From the NCBI GenBank assembly GCA_963677175.2, contig CAXXES010000006.1, forward strand, positions 620,001 to 684,000: 64,000 nucleotides of DNA, in the 5' to 3' direction. The position numbers were made by a program, and so were the translations under genes. The notes under the pieces are model-generated. The model was not told where the DNA came from. It searched no databases and worked only from the letters and a program-made list of their open reading frames with translations. Origin of the DNA: Sunxiuqinia sp963677175 (lineage in GTDB: Bacteria; Bacteroidota; Bacteroidia; Bacteroidales; Prolixibacteraceae). Below, piece after piece: positions 44,738 through 53,199 of the stretch (positions are counted from its first letter, which is position 1; each line of letters begins with the position of its first letter).

Positions 44738-44929
44738 TTACTTCCCGTAACCCTCTTCATGAATTTCCCATTCTACAACAAAATCAAACTTATCGCCTCT
44801 GCATTGTAGCCCCTTTTCACTGGAAAAGGGTTGGTACTGGTGATGTCTTCTTGTTCTTTTTAGGTAGCTAATATCTATCGCGGTTTCCGGTAGAAATGGC
44901 ACTCTGTCGGTTTTAACTTTTGTTTTCAT
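44738..44929 (-). CDS. Small protein of unknown function, paralogue of the 45.2-kb gene
   Basis: This 63-residue basic protein is related to the next one. Shared positions give KGLxCxGxxFDFVVxWE, followed by a charged tail. The C-terminal half folds predictably into strands around one conserved Cys. There is no signal peptide, membrane helix or recognised domain. It lies on the minus strand 223 bp downstream of its paralogue. Conservation between the two copies, with divergent N-termini, supports a real gene family rather than chance ORFs. No function can be assigned. Confidence 0.7.
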   Translation of the reverse strand: MKTKVKTDRVPFLPETAIDISYLKRTRRHHQYQPFSSEKGLQCRGDKFDFVVEWEIHEEGYGK

Positions 44930-45152
44930 GCGCTTCCATTTTAATCATGATATTTGGGCGTATCAATCTTGCTGAATAGGAAGTCTTCGAATCTTGTCCA
45001 CGCTGATGTAAAAAATTCGTAAACTAACGTTGAGAGGGTTAAGGACACTTGCAGCGATTTCACGTTTCATTACCGCTGGATATAGAACTACGGGAAAGCA
45101 ATGAAAATGTTATCTAAAATAATGCGTATTTCGTTTTCAACGAAAATTTAAT

Positions 45153-45350
45153 TTACTCCGAAAACGATTTCTCAATCTCTTTTTCACGTACCTCCCAGTT
45201 TACAACAAAATCAAAGCGTTCGCCTTCACAATGTAATCCTTTCTTGTCAGGACATGGACGATAAAGTCTTTTGTTACGATTTCCCAACTGATGGATTTCC
45301 TGTGCCTTTTTCAATTGGCGCTTTTTTATTGAACTCACTTTTACTTCCAT
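45153..45350 (-). CDS. Small protein of unknown function, paralogue of the 44.8-kb gene
   Basis: This 65-residue protein shares KGLHCEGERFDFVVNWE with its neighbour, at about half identity over the last 35 residues. The N-terminal half is Lys-rich (KKRQLKKAQEIHQ) and likely helical. The repeated core with a single Cys may be a metal- or nucleic-acid-binding patch or a dimerisation strand. The two copies look like a local duplication. Nothing in the sequence identifies its role. Confidence 0.7.
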   Translation of the reverse strand: MEVKVSSIKKRQLKKAQEIHQLGNRNKRLYRPCPDKKGLHCEGERFDFVVNWEVREKEIEKSFSE

Positions 45351-45652
45351 TTTAACTAGATTTTAAGTTAACCATTTCCTTTTCTTCCCATCCCGTTTTT
45401 CTTTGTACTTAGACTGAATTTAGGACAGTCATGAGGCTTCTTAGCTTCCGTTGAAAGTGAATTGAGATTAAGTCTCGAAGTGTCTAAGTGGCACTGGCAA
45501 CCACAGAAGGAATACGCACCACGCAAGTTAAATGTTGTTGCGATTTCGTTAAATATCGTTAAGTAATCAGAGCTGATGAAGCAGATCTGAAAAATATCAC
45601 CACAAAAAAATGACTGCAAAAAATAGGAACCCAGGGGCAACCAAGCTTGGCA
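45351..45652. other. Gap before the LutA-like gene
   Basis: This 300-bp stretch holds only a low-quality 90-residue frame (45368-45640, minus) that I reject. It contains a sequence GTTGCGATTTCGTTAAATATCGTTAAG that loosely resembles a stretch near 45052-45080 between the paralogous genes, suggesting that more than the coding parts was duplicated. Confidence 0.3.
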
Positions 45653-46375
45653 TTACCAGCCACTGGCCAGTATGTCGGCAATATGAATCGGAGTGATTGG
45701 CAATTTGTTTTTCTTGATGTACCCTTCAATATTTAACAAGCAGGACGATTCGGTCGAAATAATGTATTCGGCTCCAGTATTCAAGGCATGTTCTACTTTT
45801 TGCTCGGTCATGGCCGACGAGATTGCCTGGAATTTAGTAACGAAGGTTCCGCCAAATCCGCAACAGGTTTCTGTTTCTTCCATTTCAACCAGTTCCAATC
45901 CTTTGACTTTGGAAAGTAGCAGGCGTGGTTCGCGTTTAATACCATATTCACGCAGGGCAGTGCAGGCGTCGTGATAGCAAACCTTATGCGGAAAACTGGC
46001 ACCGAAGTCCGTATACTGGAGGTGATTCACCAAGAAGTCGGTGAGTTCAAACAAACGCCTTTTCAGGTTTAGATGAAGTTCGTAGTCTGAATCCTCTTTG
46101 TTGAAAAGATCGGAATAGTAGTTTTTAATAAAGCCAGTGCAGGAGGCTGATGGACTCACAATGAGCCGGTCACCCGGAAAATCTTTCACAAATTTGTGAG
46201 CCAATGACCTTGTTTCATCCCAATAACCACTGTTGTAAGCTGGTTGTCCGCAGCAGGTTTGCTCCAGATTATATTCCACATCAACACCCGATTTTTTTAG
46301 CAGTTTAACCACATTGAATGCCGTGTCGGGATAGAGTTGATCAATAAAGCACGGGATAAATAAATCTACTGTCAT
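45653..46375 (-). CDS. lutA: LutA-like (Fe-S)-binding protein with two CCG domains
   Basis: This 240-residue protein carries two CCG (cysteine-rich) domains: the first has PCFIDQLYP, EQTCCGQPAYN, and the second HDACTAL and ETCCGFGGTF. This layout matches LutA/YkgE of the lactate-oxidation complex and the related heterodisulfide-reductase-like subunits, which bind iron-sulfur or other redox groups. The usual partners lutB and lutC are not adjacent here, which is unusual, so the specific role is less certain than the fold. Confidence 0.85.
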   Translation of the reverse strand: MTVDLFIPCFIDQLYPDTAFNVVKLLKKSGVDVEYNLEQTCCGQPAYNSGYWDETRSLAHKFVKDFPGDRLIVSPSASCTGFIKNYYSDLFNKEDSDYELHLNLKRRLFELTDFLVNHLQYTDFGASFPHKVCYHDACTALREYGIKREPRLLLSKVKGLELVEMEETETCCGFGGTFVTKFQAISSAMTEQKVEHALNTGAEYIISTESSCLLNIEGYIKKNKLPITPIHIADILASGW

Positions 46376-46659
46376 CTTTCAGAGATAGGGTTTGGGCAAA
46401 TATAGCAGCTTTTCCGTTCATAAAAAAAATACTGAGTTCCAAGTTCGAAGTTTCAAATTCAAAATTCCATCCGCCAGCTGGTGGACAAATCACTTGCTGT
46501 AGCTTGTGAGGATCAAGCGTCTAGCATCGAATTGCCAGCGTAATCCATCCCCAGTGACCAACCACCCAATGACCAATCACCAATGACCAATGAGTAAAAT
46601 TCACTATTTTTAGCGGCCAAAGGCGTAGTGCCTTCACCAAATATCAATTTTACCGCCTT
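46376..46659. other. Intergenic DNA with low-complexity text-like repeats
   Basis: Near 46434-46468 the sequence runs through variants of AAGTTTCAAATTCAAAATTCC, and near 46553-46594 through CCAATGACCAATCACCAATGACCAATG. Similar strings occur at 16875-16911, 19159-19193 and 55815-55860. No gene is supported here. Confidence 0.5.
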
Positions 46660-47346
46660 ATGGATTATCAATTGATCGAATACCTGTCGGAATGCCTTAC
46701 CCCGGAGCGAAAGGAATTGTTTGAACGTGTTCTCCAACTGCGAACCCGTTATTTGACGGTGGTTCTGGAAGATATTTTTCAGCCGCAGAATGCCAGCGCC
46801 GTTTTGCGCACCGTCGATTGTTTTGGTTTGCAGGATGTGCATGTTATTGAAAACCGGAACCAGTTTACGGTTGACCGCGAAGTGGCTATGGGCGCTTCGA
46901 AATGGCTGACGGTGAAAAAGTACAAGGGCAAGGAAAACAACAGTCTGAATGCCATCAAACATTTGCGGAAGCAGGACTACCGGATTGTTGCCACCAGCCC
47001 GCATGAGGGCGATACGAACCTGGAAGATTTTGACCTGAAAAAGGGAAAGGCGGCTTTGATCTTTGGCACCGAGCTCACCGGAATTTCGAAGGTGGTGCAA
47101 AACGAGGCCGACGAATTTCTGAAAATTCCCATGCATGGGTTTACCGAAAGCTTTAACATCTCGGTTTCGGCTGCCATTATCCTGCATCATCTTACGCTGA
47201 GGATGCGGGCCAATCCTGCTATCAACTGGAACTTGTCGGATGAGGATCAGGCTGCCATCAAACTAAGCTGGATTAAGCGAACTTTAAAACGGTCGGACTT
47301 GTTAGAGCAACGTTATCAAGAATCGAAAAACGAAGGAAAATTATGA
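46660..47346 (+). CDS. trmH: tRNA (guanosine-2'-O-)-methyltransferase TrmH
   Basis: TrmH methylates the 2'-OH of G18 in tRNA using S-adenosylmethionine through a SpoU knot fold. The 228-residue product has motif 1 as NASAVLRTVDCFG, motif 2 in ALIFGTELTGIS and motif 3 in IPMHGFTESFNISVSAAIIL. The N-terminal RNA-binding helix region is also present. It overlaps the next gene by four bases (ATGA), so the two are translated together. Confidence 0.93.
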   Translation: MDYQLIEYLSECLTPERKELFERVLQLRTRYLTVVLEDIFQPQNASAVLRTVDCFGLQDVHVIENRNQFTVDREVAMGASKWLTVKKYKGKENNSLNAIKHLRKQDYRIVATSPHEGDTNLEDFDLKKGKAALIFGTELTGISKVVQNEADEFLKIPMHGFTESFNISVSAAIILHHLTLRMRANPAINWNLSDEDQAAIKLSWIKRTLKRSDLLEQRYQESKNEGKL

Positions 47347-49274
47347 AGGTTTTTTCAGAGAAATTTGGCGACATCAAAATATTACGATACGAACTCACCG
47401 ACTTTGAACAACTGAGTCTTCAACAGAAACAATACATTTACTACCTGGGGCAGGCCGCGCTTTGTGGCCGCGATATTTTATGGGACCAGAACAACCGCTA
47501 CAACCTGCGAATTCGCCGCTTGCTGGAAAACATCTACCAAACTTACCAGGGCGACCGGCTGTCGGAATTGTTGCAACAGTTCGAGGTGTATTTGAAGCGG
47601 GTGTGGTTTTCAAACGGCATTCATCATCACTATTCGATGGATAAAATCGAGCCGGGATTTTCGGCTGGCGATTTGCAGCAACTCATCGGTGCGTCCGATT
47701 TATCGGGCTTCCCGTTTCAGAATGAACTGAATGAATTGGTGACGGTGATCACCAATCCGACGCTGGAAGCCAAGCGCGTGAGCCTTGACAGTTCAGGAGA
47801 CTTGCTTCAGGCGTCAGTCATGAATTATTACCAGGGCGTTTCACAGTCCGAAGCCGAGGCGTTTTACAAGGCAAAAAAACAGGCCGCCGGAGAAAATACC
47901 CCGTCATTCGGACTGAATTCACAGTTGGTGAAAGAAGATGGCGAGTTGAAGGAAAAGGTTTGGAAGGCTGATGGTCAGTACGGAAAGGCCATTCAGCAGA
48001 TTATCTTCTGGCTGGAAAAAGCCTTGCCCTTCGCCGAAAATAAGCTGCAACAGCGACACATTCGCCAACTGATTGCCTACTACCAGACCGGCAACTTGAA
48101 ACAGTTTGACGAATACAGCATTTCGTGGGTAAACGAACTGGACGGAATGGTTGACTTTGTGAATGGATTTATTGAGGTGTATGGCGATCCGCTGGGGATT
48201 AAGGGAAGCTGGGAGTCGATCGTGAATTACAAGGATTTGGAAGGTACGAAGCGGGCGACCATCTTGTCTGAAAATGCGCAGTGGTTTGAAACCCATTCGC
48301 CGGTAGCCGATTCGTTTAAAAAGAAGGAAGTGAAAGGCGTCAGCGCCAAGGTTATTCACGTGGCCATGCTGGGCGGCGACTGCTATCCGCACACGCCCAT
48401 TGGCATCAACTTGCCCAATGCGGAGTGGATTCGCGAGGAGTATGGCTCCAAATCGGTCACCATCGAAAACATTACTAAATCCTATTTTCTGGATTCGTTG
48501 GGCAATGGCATGTTGGAAGAGTTTGCCGAATCGGGCGAAGAAGTTGACCGGGCCAAAACCTACGGTTACCTGGCCGGAAACCTGCACACCGATTTGCATG
48601 AGTGCCTCGGGCATGGCTCCGGTAAAATGAGGCCGGGGGTGAAGCCAGAAGACCTGAAGAACTACTATTCGCCCCTGGAAGAAACCCGGGCCGACCTGTT
48701 TGCACTGTATTATGTACTGGATGAGAAATTACTTGCCCTTGGCCTGGTTCCTTCGATGGAGACGGGAAAGGCGGAGTACGATGCTTACCTGCGGAATGGA
48801 CTGATTACCCAACTGACGCGCATTGAGCCGGGCAAAGATTTGGAAGAATCGCACATGCGCAACCGGCAGTTGATTGCAAAGTGGGCATTCGAACATGGAC
48901 AGGCCGATGGCGTGGTGAGTTGGGTGAAGCGAGATGGCAAGTCGTACCTGAAAATCAATGATTACCAAAAACTGCGCGAGCTGTTTGGCGAACTGCTGGC
49001 CGAAGTGCAGCGCATTAAATCAGAAGGCGACCTGCAAGCGGCGTCCCACTTGGTGGAAACATATGGGGTGAAGGTTGATGCAGAGCTGCATGCCGAAGTG
49101 CTGGAGCGGTTTAATAAACTGGACATTGCACCTTATGCCGGTTTCTTGAATCCCGAACTTCTACTGGTCAAAAATAAAAATGGCGACGTAGCGGATGTGG
49201 AAGTGCATTATGCCCCCGATTACACTGCGCAAATGCTTGCCTATTCTAAAAACTACGGCTTTTTGAAAGCTTAG
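47343..49274 (+). CDS. M49-like (dipeptidyl-peptidase III-type) metallopeptidase
   Basis: This 643-residue protein carries HECLGHGSGK (about residues 420-429) and, 51 residues later, EETRADLFALYYV. These match the zinc-binding HExxxGH motif and the downstream Glu of family M49. The canonical M49 motif is HELLGH; here Leu is replaced by Cys. Length is close to the family average, although the N-terminal region is poorly conserved. It has no signal peptide, so it should act in the cytoplasm on small peptides. It is translationally coupled to trmH. Confidence 0.85.
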   Translation: MKVFSEKFGDIKILRYELTDFEQLSLQQKQYIYYLGQAALCGRDILWDQNNRYNLRIRRLLENIYQTYQGDRLSELLQQFEVYLKRVWFSNGIHHHYSMDKIEPGFSAGDLQQLIGASDLSGFPFQNELNELVTVITNPTLEAKRVSLDSSGDLLQASVMNYYQGVSQSEAEAFYKAKKQAAGENTPSFGLNSQLVKEDGELKEKVWKADGQYGKAIQQIIFWLEKALPFAENKLQQRHIRQLIAYYQTGNLKQFDEYSISWVNELDGMVDFVNGFIEVYGDPLGIKGSWESIVNYKDLEGTKRATILSENAQWFETHSPVADSFKKKEVKGVSAKVIHVAMLGGDCYPHTPIGINLPNAEWIREEYGSKSVTIENITKSYFLDSLGNGMLEEFAESGEEVDRAKTYGYLAGNLHTDLHECLGHGSGKMRPGVKPEDLKNYYSPLEETRADLFALYYVLDEKLLALGLVPSMETGKAEYDAYLRNGLITQLTRIEPGKDLEESHMRNRQLIAKWAFEHGQADGVVSWVKRDGKSYLKINDYQKLRELFGELLAEVQRIKSEGDLQAASHLVETYGVKVDAELHAEVLERFNKLDIAPYAGFLNPELLLVKNKNGDVADVEVHYAPDYTAQMLAYSKNYGFLKA

Positions 49275-49293
49275 TCGGGATCGCTGAATGAGC

Positions 49294-51735
49294 TTAGTCC
49301 TCGGTCAGCAAAAGCGATGGAATACCTTCCAGACCATCAACCGCGATTTCAAAGTTCTTTTTGTAGTTCAGCACAAACAAGCCGCGGTTCATGTAGCCGC
49401 CGTTACGGCTAACCTTATCGAAATAAAATTCGGCCTGAGTTAACGCCACATGATGGTAAGGCAAACAATCGGTAAAATCTTTCCCGTAATGAAACAAGGC
49501 CGACATAAAATAAAAGGCCACATCGTATCCCTGGAAGCTAAACTGGTTGGGTTCGTCCGCAAAATTACTACGGAAATTTCGAATGAATCGGTTGGTCAAG
49601 GGTGCCCGATAATCGATAAAATATGGACTCAGCAAGTGCATGTTGCTTTGGTGAAAATATTCGGGCTGAATGCTGTTGTAACGCTGAAAGTTAGATAGGC
49701 CAATCAAGGTAACTGGAAAATCTTCGGACAGCGAGTTGATATTGGAAACCGCCACACTCACCTGCGCTTCAGTAGCCGAAGGAATGATAAAAACATTCTC
49801 GCGCGTTTTGCTCAAAATACGTCGCAACCCCCAATAACCTTCAGCGGTGAAGTTGTACTCATGAAACCTGACATCGGGATCGGCTTCGTAAAATCCGGTT
49901 GAAAAAAACTTCTCCCGACACAAATTGACCAGAGTTGCTTCGGGCAAATGCTTGTACTCGCCCATTTCAAGCACAATCAAATTTTTATTAAAGAATTCCT
50001 CGCTAATGTAGTCGGCCGTTTCACGCACCAGGTAGTCTTTGTTCGGATTGATTTTGAAATACCATGGATTGTTGGCCTCAAAATTCCCTGAAGCCGACAA
50101 TGGTGAAACCATCGGAATCCGGTTCATGTTGGCAAAGCGGACCACCGAGCCCTGTAGCTCAGGATACACCGGGCCAATAATCAGATCCATCTTCCTAAAA
50201 ACATCCAGCCTCATGATTGAATCAACCACCGCCTGTTCCTGGTTGGTATCAAACACGTGCAGTTGCACATTCATTCCGGCACGCTGCAAACTATCAACAG
50301 CCAACAGAACACCTTCATAAAAGCGAACGAAATTCTCCGATCGAGGATAAATAAATTCCTGATCGCGAACCATAAAGGTATCTTCCGGCAACTCGTCAGG
50401 GTTTTGAACCTTGCTCATAAAGTCTTCGTCCAGCAGCATTTCCTCTTTGGTCATGCGCTTGCGGTTAATGTTATCGTTAGCCTCAAGGTAAAAGGGCAAC
50501 AGCAGCGCTACATCAAACTTTTCTGATGAGGTTCTGAGATCTGGCCGGCAGCCTTCTGGTCGTTCCATAGCAGAAATCTCTACGGCATATTCGTTTCTGT
50601 CGAACCCTCGTTGCGGACGCTCTTCTTCCCGACCGCTTGTGATCTCCGGTTGTTTTTCAGTCACCAAATCGGGCTCTGCCTCGGGTTGTTTCGGAATTAA
50701 AATCATCTCACCAGCCATCAATCCGCGGTAGCCCAGCATGGGGTTACTCTTTTTAATGGCGGCTATGCTTACATTGTGTTGATTGGAAAGGCTATAGAGC
50801 GTTTCGCCCGGACCAACCGTGTGTTTGTTGAATGCGGCATCGTTAACCGGCGCCACCTGGATATCGGGCAGTTCTTCCGAAACAGGAATCCGAATGCGCA
50901 AGCCAGCTTGCAGACCTTGTTCCAGGGCAGGGTTATATTTTTCCAACTCATCGCGGGTAATGTGGTATTTGCGCTCCAGCCCCCAGAATGTTTCGCCCGA
51001 CTCAACCAGATGAGAGAAAAGTCCATCCGCTGACCGGGGCACTTGCCGCGCTGAAAAATCCGCCTCAGGAATGGTTAGTTCCATGCCAATACGCAAGCCG
51101 TCCTTCACCTGGGGATTGGCTTTTACCAAATCGGCAATCGGGCGGTTGTACTTTTTCGATAAGGAATAAAGTGTTTCGTCTCCAACCACCTTGTGTTTTT
51201 GAGGGCCGGATATTGCTATTTCTTCTTTAGCCAAAGCCCGCTGTTCTCTTTTGGCTTCGCGAATCCGTTTCAAATCATCGGCATCCGGGATCAGGAGCGT
51301 TTGTCCTCGTTCCAGCCCTTTCTCTTCCAGTTGGGGATTGTACTTCAGGATATCCTCAACAGAAACATTAAACTCTTTGGCAATGAAATGAAGTCCATCG
51401 CGGCGCTTCACTTTATAAGTTTTAAACAAAGGCAATTCATCGGGCTGCGACGGAGCAACCGCCTTTTGCTGTGGAACTTCTTCTTCCCGTTGGGATTCTG
51501 CCACCAGGATTTTCAGTTCCTGCCCGGTTTTCAGACCAAAAATTAAATCGGGATTGGCATTCAGTAATTCCTTTTGCTCCACCGAATAGGATTTACTAAG
51601 TGAAAAAATGGTCTCCCCTTTTTCAACGACATGAAGGAGAAAGGTTTTTCCATTCTCCTGAATCCGGCGTTCCTGAGCCTGTAGACCAACAGTACAAAAA
51701 AACACAAAAAGAGTGACTATCAAGCGTGTCTTCAT
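49294..51735 (-). CDS. Secreted protein with five LysM domains and a periplasmic-binding-protein domain
   Basis: This 813-residue protein starts at ATG 51735 (the frame is open to 52434 across the insertion sequence, but the signal peptide MKTRLIVTLFVFFCTVGLQAQ begins here). Five LysM repeats follow, each with a GETxxxL core, for example HVVEKGETIFSLSKSY, HKVVGDETLYSLSKKY and HTVGPGETLYSLSNQH, spanning roughly residues 25-360. The C-terminal 450 residues resemble a type I periplasmic-binding (Leu/Ile/Val-binding) domain. LysM repeats bind peptidoglycan, so the protein probably links cell-wall binding to ligand sensing. Confidence 0.85.
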   Translation of the reverse strand: MKTRLIVTLFVFFCTVGLQAQERRIQENGKTFLLHVVEKGETIFSLSKSYSVEQKELLNANPDLIFGLKTGQELKILVAESQREEEVPQQKAVAPSQPDELPLFKTYKVKRRDGLHFIAKEFNVSVEDILKYNPQLEEKGLERGQTLLIPDADDLKRIREAKREQRALAKEEIAISGPQKHKVVGDETLYSLSKKYNRPIADLVKANPQVKDGLRIGMELTIPEADFSARQVPRSADGLFSHLVESGETFWGLERKYHITRDELEKYNPALEQGLQAGLRIRIPVSEELPDIQVAPVNDAAFNKHTVGPGETLYSLSNQHNVSIAAIKKSNPMLGYRGLMAGEMILIPKQPEAEPDLVTEKQPEITSGREEERPQRGFDRNEYAVEISAMERPEGCRPDLRTSSEKFDVALLLPFYLEANDNINRKRMTKEEMLLDEDFMSKVQNPDELPEDTFMVRDQEFIYPRSENFVRFYEGVLLAVDSLQRAGMNVQLHVFDTNQEQAVVDSIMRLDVFRKMDLIIGPVYPELQGSVVRFANMNRIPMVSPLSASGNFEANNPWYFKINPNKDYLVRETADYISEEFFNKNLIVLEMGEYKHLPEATLVNLCREKFFSTGFYEADPDVRFHEYNFTAEGYWGLRRILSKTRENVFIIPSATEAQVSVAVSNINSLSEDFPVTLIGLSNFQRYNSIQPEYFHQSNMHLLSPYFIDYRAPLTNRFIRNFRSNFADEPNQFSFQGYDVAFYFMSALFHYGKDFTDCLPYHHVALTQAEFYFDKVSRNGGYMNRGLFVLNYKKNFEIAVDGLEGIPSLLLTED

Positions 51736-51862
51736 TATTCTAAAGTTCGATTTAAAGAAACCACCAAGCGGTGGCACTTCCAGGATTGATTCCCCAAAAA
51801 TAAGGTTTATCAACCGATGTACACCCCAAGAACGTGTTAAAAAGTTTTTAATTGCCTTATTT

Positions 51863-51872
51863 AGAATCCGGG
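51863..51872. repeat. Target-site duplication, left copy
   Basis: AGAATCCGGG directly precedes the left inverted repeat of the insertion sequence and is repeated exactly at 53188-53197 after the right end. It shows the element moved here by transposition. Confidence 0.93.
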
Positions 51873-53187
51873 CAGGGCCAACGCATGACTTTTGAAAAAA
51901 ATAGTTTTTGAGTGGGGTTTGTTCACAGGTTATCAACATGAATCCGGGTTTAAATTGTGAAAACCAAATTTTTTTGAATGTTTGTTGATATGTCCATCTT
52001 TGAATGTCAATAACTTGTCCTTCCCGTGGTACAGCATTTAGCCAGTAGTTTCCCAGTTTTGGTGGAAAACAAGATACTATGGAAACATCATTGCACAAAC
52101 ACTTTTCAGGATTGAACGATCCAAGAATAAAACGAAACAAGAAGCACCTGTTGTTGGATATTGTTATCCTGGCCATCATTGCAGTCTTATGTGGGGCGGA
52201 GTCGTGGGACTCGATCGAGTTGTTCGGGAAAACCAAGGTCGATTTTTTAAAAACCTTCCTGAAACTACCCAATGGCATCCCCTCACACGATACGATCAAC
52301 CGGGTTTTTTCGATGCTCAATCCCAAAAAATTCGAAAAGCTGTTTGCCCAATGGGCCGCTTCGCTGAAGGATAAAGATATTGACCTGGAGTTGATTGCCA
52401 TTGACGGGAAAACGGCAAGGGGATCAAAAGACACTTTTCATGACCAGTCCCCGATCCACCTGGTCAATGCCTGGGCCGGTCACAACGGACTTGTGCTTGG
52501 GCAATGCAAATCGGAGGGGAAATCCAACGAAATCACCACCATCCCTTTATTGCTGGAGATTCTGGATATCAAAGGCTGCATTGTAACCATTGACGCTATG
52601 GGCACACAAACCAAAATAGCAGAAGGCATTGTGAAGGGAGAAGGCGACTACGTGCTGGCCTTAAAAGGGAACCAAAAAGAATTAAGGGAGGAAACCGAAA
52701 GCATTTTCCGGGTGCAGCAACCTGATTCAATTCACGAAGTGACCGAAAAAGGACATGGACGGATAGAAACACGCAAGTGTGAAGTGATCAACGACCTGGA
52801 GTTTTTGCACGGGAAGGAAAAATGGGAAGGACTGTCAAGTATTATAAAAATTACCACCCAACGGATTGTCCGTGACAAAACCGAACATGAGACCCGTTAC
52901 TACATCAGTAGTTTGAATACCTCGGCTGATCGTTTTAACCAATATATCAGGATGCACTGGGGCGTGGAAAACTCATTGCACTGGACACTGGACATGACTT
53001 TTGGGGAGGACAGCCAAAGAAAGAGGGCCGGGATGGCAGCCCAAAACTTTGCCCTTGTCAACAAAATTGCCCTTAATATATTGAAAAAGAACGGTTCCAA
53101 GGGAAGCCTCAAATCAAAAAGGCTCAGGGCTGGCTGGGACAACAAGTTCCTGCTGAATTTAATCACAAATTAAATGCGTTGACCCTG
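51873..53187 (+). mobile_element. Complete ISAs1-family insertion sequence
   Basis: The element is 1,315 bp long. Its ends are imperfect inverted repeats: CAGGGCCAACGCAT at 51873-51886 and, inverted, CAGGGTCAACGCAT at 53174-53187 (13 of 14 identical). It is flanked by a 10-bp direct repeat AGAATCCGGG. It holds one intact transposase gene on the plus strand. The right end lies 12 bp before the stop codon (on the minus strand) of the DHOD-like gene, so it landed between genes without breaking one. Intact ends and an intact transposase imply recent and possibly active transposition. Confidence 0.95.
52079..53173 (+). CDS. ISAs1-family transposase
   Basis: This 364-residue DDE transposase belongs to the ISAs1 (H-repeat-associated) family. 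It has the N-terminal helical DNA-binding region FSGLNDPRIKRNKKHLLLDIV, the first Asp in AIDGKTARGS, the second Asp in TIDAMGTQ and the catalytic Glu in MHWGVENSLHWTLDM with the expected W-x-x-E and Tyr/Trp neighbours. Start and stop are intact and the length is typical. The gene fills most of the insertion sequence. Confidence 0.96.
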   Translation: METSLHKHFSGLNDPRIKRNKKHLLLDIVILAIIAVLCGAESWDSIELFGKTKVDFLKTFLKLPNGIPSHDTINRVFSMLNPKKFEKLFAQWAASLKDKDIDLELIAIDGKTARGSKDTFHDQSPIHLVNAWAGHNGLVLGQCKSEGKSNEITTIPLLLEILDIKGCIVTIDAMGTQTKIAEGIVKGEGDYVLALKGNQKELREETESIFRVQQPDSIHEVTEKGHGRIETRKCEVINDLEFLHGKEKWEGLSSIIKITTQRIVRDKTEHETRYYISSLNTSADRFNQYIRMHWGVENSLHWTLDMTFGEDSQRKRAGMAAQNFALVNKIALNILKKNGSKGSLKSKRLRAGWDNKFLLNLITN

Positions 53188-53197
53188 AGAATCCGGG
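53188..53197. repeat. Target-site duplication, right copy
   Basis: AGAATCCGGG follows the right inverted repeat and matches the left copy exactly over 10 bp. Confidence 0.93.
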
Positions 53198-53199
53198 CT

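Noticed and set aside
45368..45640. Minus-strand 90-residue ORF downstream of the second small paralogue
   Set aside because: Cys-rich but without any shared core with the two paralogues and without a conserved pattern.
46513..47190. Long minus-strand ORF opposite trmH
   Set aside because: It is the antisense shadow of trmH and runs through the low-complexity CAATGACC region, which translates to repetitive text.
51740..52434. Extended N-terminus of the LysM gene reaching into the insertion sequence
   Set aside because: The frame stays open by chance across the element; the signal peptide at ATG 51735 marks the true start.
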